From Bacteriovoracaceae bacterium UBA7317 (GTDB lineage Bacteria > Bdellovibrionota > Bacteriovoracia > Bacteriovoracales > Bacteriovoracaceae), in contig DKQD01000116.1 of assembly GCA_002474345.1 (NCBI GenBank), positions 1 through 27,092 on the forward strand: a stretch of 27,092 bases of DNA, written 5' to 3'. The notes under the pieces are model-generated. The model had not been told where the DNA came from. It did no database searches and saw nothing but the letters and a program-made list of their open reading frames with translations. Position numbers and translations under genes: made by a program. Positions within the stretch are counted from its first letter, which is position 1; the number at the start of each line of letters is the position of its first letter. Of the stretch, positions 21,878 through 27,092 are shown piece after piece.

Positions 21878-24364
21878 ATGAAGTTTTTGGTCTTCTTTTT
21901 TTGTATTTCATGGGCCTTTATTGCCAGGCCGTCCTCTTTAGTTTTGGAGGCAGGCAAGGAGTCTTATGAATTAGGTTCTTACTTAGACCTATTGGAAGAC
22001 CCAACCACCAAATTAACCCTTGATGATGTTAAGGGCCCTTTGTGGAAAGATAAATTTAAAAGAAATAAGGTGAGGATTCCTAATTTTGGCTATCTGGATT
22101 CAGCTTATTGGATTCGCTTTGATGTTAAGGTGCCCGATAAAAGTTGGGTCTTAAAAGTCGCCCCTAATTATCACGATAACCTCTTTTTTTACTTTTTAAA
22201 GGATGGAAAATACCAAGTCATAAAAATGGGGGATAGAAACCCTGGTCAGAAAAAATATATTCATAATGAAGATCATATTTTAAATTTAGACCCTTCGTGG
22301 GGAAAGACAATTTATATTAGGGTTTTTAGTTTAGCTGGAGTAGGTGAGTTAGACCTTAAAATTATGACCTTAAGAGAGTACACCCAAAAAAGAACGGAGT
22401 TAAATTATTTTTACGGAATGTTTTTAGGGGCGATTTTAGCGGTGGCCCTTTATAACCTCTTTTTATTTTTTAGGCTTCAAAGTCTAAATTATCTTTTATA
22501 CGTTTTTTACGTCCTAGGTATTTTTATCCTTATTTCAATACTCCAAGGTTTTGGGAGGCATTACTTTTTTTCTCATAATATCTGGATGGTAAATGAAGGC
22601 CTTAATTTTTTAATTGGTTTTTTAAATATTATTTTGGGCATTTTTACGATCCGCTACTTAAAATTAAAAAAATGGAGTAAGTTTTTTTATTATTTGATGA
22701 TCTTTGAAATCTTTTTAGGTTTTTGTATTATTTTTTCAGTTTTCACTCTTCCTATTATCCTTTCGGCTAAAATAATGACTTCAATTAATACCGTAACTCC
22801 TTTAATGGCCTATGCTTCAAGTATTTATGTCATGAAAAAAGGTTATAGGCCTGCGAGGTATTATTTTTATGCATTTTCCTTTTCCTTTTTAGGCATGTTT
22901 ACTTACGCTTTATACAATCTTGGGGTCCTTCCAGGCATTTTTTTTACAAGAAACTCTGTCGCCATAGGAAATATATTTGAAATCCTCCTCCTCTCCATGG
23001 GGTTGGCCGACAGGTTTAATTACAGCTTAGAGAAACGAATTAAAAAGGAAAAAGAATTAAGCTTGGATATTGAAATGCAGAGCTTTCAGCTTGAGGAAGA
23101 AAATAGAATTGCGGGAATCATGTATGAGAAGCTTCAGACCTTAAACTTAAAATTAGAAGACAGAGTTAAAGAAGCTACTGAGGATTTAAGAAGCGCCCTG
23201 GATAAAACTGAGGGGATGCTTTCAAATATTAATAAGGCCATCTTTTCCGTTAACCCAAAAGGCGTTGTCTTGGCCCCCGTTTCAAGTTACACAAACACCC
23301 TTTTTAAAAAAGATATCGTGGGAACCAATGGCCTAAACCTCCTCTTTTTTCATTTCCAAGAGGGGAGTGCTCTTAAAAAAGATTTGATTGAGTCCTTCAG
23401 CGGTATTTTTGGCAATAGAAAAGAAGAGTTTGAAAGTTTAAGCACTGGGCTCCCCTCTCAAGTGATCCAGCCGGACTCAGAAAAGCCTAAGGGGCGCATA
23501 CTAGACATTCAATACGTCCCCCTTTTTAGTAAAGACTCAAAAATTGAAAAGCTCATGTTTATTGTAGAAGATGTGACGGAAATCATGCAGGAACATGATC
23601 TCAATAGGGAAGTCCGCTCAAATTATCACGCTTTAAGGGAAGTTTTAACTTTTGATGATAAAGATATTTTGGGAGAATCTCTTTCTCAGTTCTTGGAAAA
23701 AACAACGTCTTTCCTTATAACTTTTTTAGGGCCTGATGGTGAAGAGCTTAAAAAGAGGGCCCTTTGTGAAATGATTTTAAGTTTCGTAAATGAAGTCAAA
23801 GAAAGCGACGCTTTTAAATTAGTAGAAGTTAAGTTAGTTATTCTAGACATTCAAACCGAGATAAACAGAGAAAAAGAGGAAGAGGAGAGTCATTTTTTAA
23901 TTTTAATGATTGAAAAATTATCGGGTCTTTTTTTGGTCTTGATCAAGTATTTAGACGGTCTAAACAAGCTAAAAAAAGTTGGCGTTGGTAGTGGGGTTAG
24001 GTTTGAATTATCTTCTGGCTTTCATGAATCTATCGTTGAAAAAAAGGAAGACTTGGGAAGAATGATGACAAACCTTCTTGAATACGTCTTTTTGGTAAGA
24101 ACCATTGATGACCTGGATGAAGAGAAGATAGAAAATGCTCCTAAGAAGGCCCGTCTCTATTCCCAATTTGACGATATTATTTTAAAGATTATGTATCGGA
24201 CGAGGCTTATTTCCTTCCTCTTAAATATTGTTGGAAATAGCGATGAGGCCAAAAACTACCTAGAGTTTTCAGACCTTTTAAAGCAAATGCCAAGTAAGGA
24301 CAAGCTGACTCAAGCCGCTTTGATGAACCATCTAATACGACCTTATAGATTTCTTTTAAGTTAA
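21878..24364 (+). CDS. 7TM-DISM receptor with PAS-like module and unknown C-terminal output
   Basis: An 828-residue membrane sensor. A signal peptide (3-19) precedes a periplasmic 7TMR-DISMED2-type beta-domain (about 20-165; FGYLDSAYWIRFDVKVP is the typical core). A seven-helix 7TMR-DISM region runs from about 175 to 385 (YGMFLGAILAVALYNLFLF to LLLSMGLADRFNY), then a coiled coil (385-445). A PAS-like domain spans about 447-570 (MLSNINKAIFSVNPKGVV, IVEDVTEIMQEHD). A helical region follows to the end with NLLEYVFLVR and NAPKKARLYSQFD. I see no histidine-kinase H-box, ATPase N/G boxes, GGDEF, EAL, HD-GYP or cyclase motifs. It presumably signals by partner binding. It is a paralogue of the next gene over the PAS-like and C-terminal parts but has a different periplasmic sensor. 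GGGG lies six bases before the ATG. A sigma-28-like box lies upstream. Confidence 0.88.
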   Translation: MKFLVFFFCISWAFIARPSSLVLEAGKESYELGSYLDLLEDPTTKLTLDDVKGPLWKDKFKRNKVRIPNFGYLDSAYWIRFDVKVPDKSWVLKVAPNYHDNLFFYFLKDGKYQVIKMGDRNPGQKKYIHNEDHILNLDPSWGKTIYIRVFSLAGVGELDLKIMTLREYTQKRTELNYFYGMFLGAILAVALYNLFLFFRLQSLNYLLYVFYVLGIFILISILQGFGRHYFFSHNIWMVNEGLNFLIGFLNIILGIFTIRYLKLKKWSKFFYYLMIFEIFLGFCIIFSVFTLPIILSAKIMTSINTVTPLMAYASSIYVMKKGYRPARYYFYAFSFSFLGMFTYALYNLGVLPGIFFTRNSVAIGNIFEILLLSMGLADRFNYSLEKRIKKEKELSLDIEMQSFQLEEENRIAGIMYEKLQTLNLKLEDRVKEATEDLRSALDKTEGMLSNINKAIFSVNPKGVVLAPVSSYTNTLFKKDIVGTNGLNLLFFHFQEGSALKKDLIESFSGIFGNRKEEFESLSTGLPSQVIQPDSEKPKGRILDIQYVPLFSKDSKIEKLMFIVEDVTEIMQEHDLNREVRSNYHALREVLTFDDKDILGESLSQFLEKTTSFLITFLGPDGEELKKRALCEMILSFVNEVKESDAFKLVEVKLVILDIQTEINREKEEEESHFLILMIEKLSGLFLVLIKYLDGLNKLKKVGVGSGVRFELSSGFHESIVEKKEDLGRMMTNLLEYVFLVRTIDDLDEEKIENAPKKARLYSQFDDIILKIMYRTRLISFLLNIVGNSDEAKNYLEFSDLLKQMPSKDKLTQAALMNHLIRPYRFLLS

Positions 24365-24491
24365 ATAAGGCCCTTTAACAGACCTAAATTGACTTTGTTT
24401 TTTTTTAATCAATATTATGTAAAAAAGAGAGGTGTTTATAAATACTTTTATTGGGGAAGGCCTTTAATAAATCTGAAAATAAAAATACTAC

Positions 24492-24519
24492 TAAAAAAAC
24501 GTTTTAATAAAGCCGATTA
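24492..24519 (+). promoter_or_regulatory. Sigma-28-like promoter of the second tandem receptor gene
   Basis: TAAA (24492-24495), a 16-base spacer and GCCGATTA (24512-24519), seven of eight to GCCGATAA. The predicted start is near 24526, giving a leader of about 22-28 bases. It is the only promoter-like element noticed in the 183-base gap between the two receptor genes. Confidence 0.55.
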
Positions 24520-24547
24520 GTCAAGTAACAGAATTATTTTTATTGAG

Positions 24548-27031
24548 ATGATAATGAAACTGATTCTTCTTTTATTTCTTATACTTCTCACTTCTTGTGG
24601 GAATGTTAAAAACCGGCCTAAAGCCGTTAAGGGTGTCCTTGACTTAGGTGGGTGGGACTTTAAAGTGGATGGGCCCGTCAAGCTTTCTGGAGAATGGAAA
24701 TTTCACTGGCAAGAGTTAAAGGAATTAAATCTTAAAATAGCCCAAAGTGAGGGTGATTTTGTTCAAGTTCCCGGGTCCTGGACGAAAAAAGAAAGGCCTC
24801 AAATAAAGCGCTTTGGTTATGGAACTTATATTTTACAGGTGAAAGGAGTACGCTCGAAAGATGCTCTTGCCTTTAAGGCCCCTTTGTTTTTTTCGGGGTA
24901 TAAAATGTTTGTCCTTCCTTCAAATATGGAGGGGAAGGCCTTAAAAGTTTTTGAAATGGGTCGGGTTGGAAAAACCAAAGAGGAGAGCACTCCAGAACTT
25001 AAAGTAAACGTTGAGACCATTAAAGCGACAGGAAAGTTTTTCATTTTCTTTCACGTCAGTAATTTTCATTACCGCCATGGATCTTTCGTTGATCCACCTA
25101 CCCTCGGATTAGAAAAAGAAATGAAGAGGGATTTCACATTCTTGCAATGGTGGGACTTTTTTGTGGCGGGAATCCTCTTCATTATCAGCTGTTATCATCT
25201 TGTTCTTTACTCCATAAGAAAAGAAGACAAGGCCTCTTTATATTTTGGACTTTTTTCATTGATTGTTCTTATGAGGTCCTTAAGTATTGGGACATGGGGA
25301 AGCTGGATCGTAGAAAAACCAAGCGTTTTTAGTTTTTACCTTTTTACTTATTTGGAATATTTAAGTTTAGCATTAGGGGTCCCTCTCTTTTTGAGTTATA
25401 TAAACCATCTTTTTAAAGATCAGTTTTCGATTCTAAAAAAAGCGTCCCTTTGGTTTTTTATCCCTTTTTGGATTTTATTTACTTTGACAACCCCAAGCTT
25501 TTATACCCAAAAAATATTTTTAAATCTTGTTTTATTAGGCCTTTTTGTTTTTTCTCTTTGGTTATTAGTCGAGATGGTGAGGCAATACCTAAAAAATACC
25601 CCTTATGCTAAAGAACTTATAATGAGTCTTATTGTCCTTATTTTTGGTGCTTTGTATGATTCTTTAATAACTCAAAATCTATTGCCACCTCCCTTTATTT
25701 CACCTTTTACTTTTATAGGCTTTATCTTTTTTCAAAGTTATATTCTTGCCCTTAAATCCGCTTATTCCTACAAGGAATCAGAGCAGCTAGGGGATCTTTT
25801 AGAGGATGCCAGGATTGGCCTGGAAAGAACCGTTGATAAAAAAACAAGGGAACTCAAGGCAAGCCTCCATGAAACTAAAGGAATGCTTTCGAGTATCAAT
25901 AAGGGTATCTTTAGCGTCGATAAAAGAGGAATTGTTTTAGACCCTGTCTCTCTTTATTCAAAAATATTATTTAAAAAAGACATCGTGGGAGAAAACGGGC
26001 TTAACCTCCTTTATTTCCATTTTAAAGAGGGGAGTAAAAGTAAAAATCAGTTGCTCCAATCCTTTAAGGAAATTTTTGGTAAAAGCGAAAGCACATTTTT
26101 AAATCTAAGAAATGGATTCCCCTCTCGAGTTATTCAACCAGATAAAGACAGGTTGAAGGGAAGGATTTTAGATATCACAACAATCCCTCTTCTTAACGCC
26201 GATTCAAAAGTTGAAAAAATAATGTTTATTGTAGAAGACGTCACGGAATCCACAGAGGAATACAATCAGTATAAGGAAATGGGTCGCGAGTACAAGGTTC
26301 TAATAGAAGTTTTACCTCTTGAAAGAAAAGATAAAATTGTTTCTGGTCTTTCCAGTTTTATGAACAACACGGTTTCCTCTTTAGGAAAATTAATGGAACC
26401 AGGAGCGGAAGACCTTTCCAAAAAAGACATCAATACCATTATTTTTAATCTTATAAAGAAGTTTAAATCAACTGATGCCTCAAGGCTAAAGGAATTAGAA
26501 AAGGCCCTGACAAAAATTCAGGAAGAAACGACTATTCCTAAAGATAATGAAATGGGGAAAATTTTGGTTTGGGCAGTTGAAAAACTTTCAGAAATTTTTC
26601 TGGTTTTAACAAGGTATATAGAGTCCTTTAACTTCATCCATAAAAATGGTATGGGCCCTAGCGTAATTTACTCATTTCCAAAAGGGTTTGATAGAAAACT
26701 TGTTGAGAAAAGAAAAGACCTCGATACCCTCATGTCCAACTTGCTTGAATATGTCTTTTTGGTAAGGGATATAAAAGACTTAAATGAAGAGAATATTTCA
26801 AATGCTCCTAAAAAAGCGCGTCTTTATAATGAGTTTGATGAAACAATCTCAAAGATTATGTTCCGTTCAAGGCTTATTGCGTTCCTCTTAAAAGTTGCCG
26901 GCAAAAATGAAGACTTTAAAAATTATATGAACCTTTCGGAGCTTTTAGAGCAGATGCCTTCCAAGGAAAAATTAAATGAAGCCGCTCTCGTCAACCACCT
27001 GATGGTGCCTTATAAAAAAATAAGAGGTTAA
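24548..27031 (+). CDS. 7TM-DISM receptor lipoprotein with PAS-like module and unknown C-terminal output
   Basis: An 827-residue protein. A lipoprotein signal with lipobox LLTSC (Cys17) is followed by a 7TMR-DISMED1-like, galactose-binding-fold sensor (about 30-190; VKLSGEWKFHW, FVQVPGSWTK, FGYGTYILQV), which suggests sugar or cell-wall ligand binding. A 7TM region runs from about 201 to 408 (WWDFFVAGILFIISCYHLVLYS to SYILALKSAYSY), then a short coiled coil. The PAS-like domain (about 445-568; MLSSINKGIFSVDKRGIV, MFIVEDVTES) and the helical C-terminus (NLLEYVFLVR, NAPKKARLYNEFD) closely match the preceding gene. There is no kinase or nucleotide-cyclase motif. ATG 24554 (third codon) is an equally good start, with GAG six bases before it and a more typical MKLILLL opening. 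The partial gene at the left edge begins with the same sensor type. Confidence 0.88.
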   Translation: MIMKLILLLFLILLTSCGNVKNRPKAVKGVLDLGGWDFKVDGPVKLSGEWKFHWQELKELNLKIAQSEGDFVQVPGSWTKKERPQIKRFGYGTYILQVKGVRSKDALAFKAPLFFSGYKMFVLPSNMEGKALKVFEMGRVGKTKEESTPELKVNVETIKATGKFFIFFHVSNFHYRHGSFVDPPTLGLEKEMKRDFTFLQWWDFFVAGILFIISCYHLVLYSIRKEDKASLYFGLFSLIVLMRSLSIGTWGSWIVEKPSVFSFYLFTYLEYLSLALGVPLFLSYINHLFKDQFSILKKASLWFFIPFWILFTLTTPSFYTQKIFLNLVLLGLFVFSLWLLVEMVRQYLKNTPYAKELIMSLIVLIFGALYDSLITQNLLPPPFISPFTFIGFIFFQSYILALKSAYSYKESEQLGDLLEDARIGLERTVDKKTRELKASLHETKGMLSSINKGIFSVDKRGIVLDPVSLYSKILFKKDIVGENGLNLLYFHFKEGSKSKNQLLQSFKEIFGKSESTFLNLRNGFPSRVIQPDKDRLKGRILDITTIPLLNADSKVEKIMFIVEDVTESTEEYNQYKEMGREYKVLIEVLPLERKDKIVSGLSSFMNNTVSSLGKLMEPGAEDLSKKDINTIIFNLIKKFKSTDASRLKELEKALTKIQEETTIPKDNEMGKILVWAVEKLSEIFLVLTRYIESFNFIHKNGMGPSVIYSFPKGFDRKLVEKRKDLDTLMSNLLEYVFLVRDIKDLNEENISNAPKKARLYNEFDETISKIMFRSRLIAFLLKVAGKNEDFKNYMNLSELLEQMPSKEKLNEAALVNHLMVPYKKIRG

Positions 27032-27054
27032 AAGCTAAAAATTTTAAATGTAAA

Positions 27055-27092
27055 AAAGGATAAGGCCTCTTTATGACCTTATCCTTTCCTTT
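27055..27092 (+). terminator. Stem-loop terminator after the receptor pair
   Basis: AAAGGATAAGG (27055-27065) and CCTTATCCTTT (27077-27087) are perfect 11-base arms with an 11-base loop, followed by CCTTT at the window end. It lies 23 bases after the stop of the second receptor gene. Because the arm sequence starts with AAA and ends with TTT it may also work for a convergent neighbour. Confidence 0.75.

Noticed and set aside
1..27092. CRISPR arrays, tRNA, rRNA or insertion-sequence transposases
   Set aside because: No regularly spaced repeats, tRNA-like cloverleaf with a TTCGA loop, rRNA segment or transposase reading frame was seen.

Overview
The window looks like chromosomal DNA of a low-GC, double-membraned bacterium. 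Supporting this are lipoprotein signal peptides, periplasmic beta-propellers, an SpvB/RHS giant protein and 7TM-DISM receptors. The combination of 7TM-DISM receptors carrying a PAS-like module that I associate with Bdellovibrio-type proteins, sigma-28-like promoter boxes and many FG-GAP proteins suggests Bdellovibrionota (Bacteriovorax/Bdellovibrio relatives). This is an inference from style, not a proven assignment.

Layout. (1) 1-848: the 5' part of a minus-strand 7TM-DISM lipoprotein gene, running off the left edge and apparently frameshifted at a T10 tract, then a secreted staphylococcal-nuclease-like gene. (2) 880-9854: a propeller block. A divergent pair of paralogous fusion proteins (permease + FG-GAP/VCBS propeller + ASPIC/UnbV tail) is joined on the minus side by a PQQ/FG-GAP-like propeller protein, five bases downstream in the same operon. 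The plus-strand paralogue carries 13 tandem C-x(8-13)-C modules. (3) 9907-12143: three small envelope proteins of unknown function. (4) 12474-19568: a 2364-residue SpvB/FG-GAP/TcdB-like/RHS protein with two membrane segments just before the RHS core and a hydrophobic Gly/Ala-rich C-terminal tip. (5) 19629-21237: a free-standing reverse transcriptase gene convergent with the RHS gene. Its 3' end contains the likely RHS terminator, and its 5' side holds a 31-codon ORF and a large inverted repeat. (6) 21238-27092: a small secreted cysteine-containing protein, then two tandem paralogous 7TM-DISM receptors and a terminator.

How the parts relate. All three 7TM-DISM genes, plus two other genes, have a GCCGATAA-like box upstream with a TAAA-like element about 13-16 bases before it, resembling sigma-28 (FliA) promoters. 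The receptors could therefore be co-expressed with motility genes. The receptors share a PAS-like module and a conserved helical C-terminus but show no kinase, cyclase or phosphodiesterase motifs. The RHS tip and the RT gene are visibly richer in G+C than the flanks. The RT sits where a polymorphic toxin would usually have its immunity gene. I found no template/variable repeat pair, retron signature or group II intron domain, so its role is open. The strongest candidates for something undescribed are the RT/RHS junction with its inverted repeats, the permease-propeller fusions with the Cys-pair repeat, and the receptor C-terminal module.
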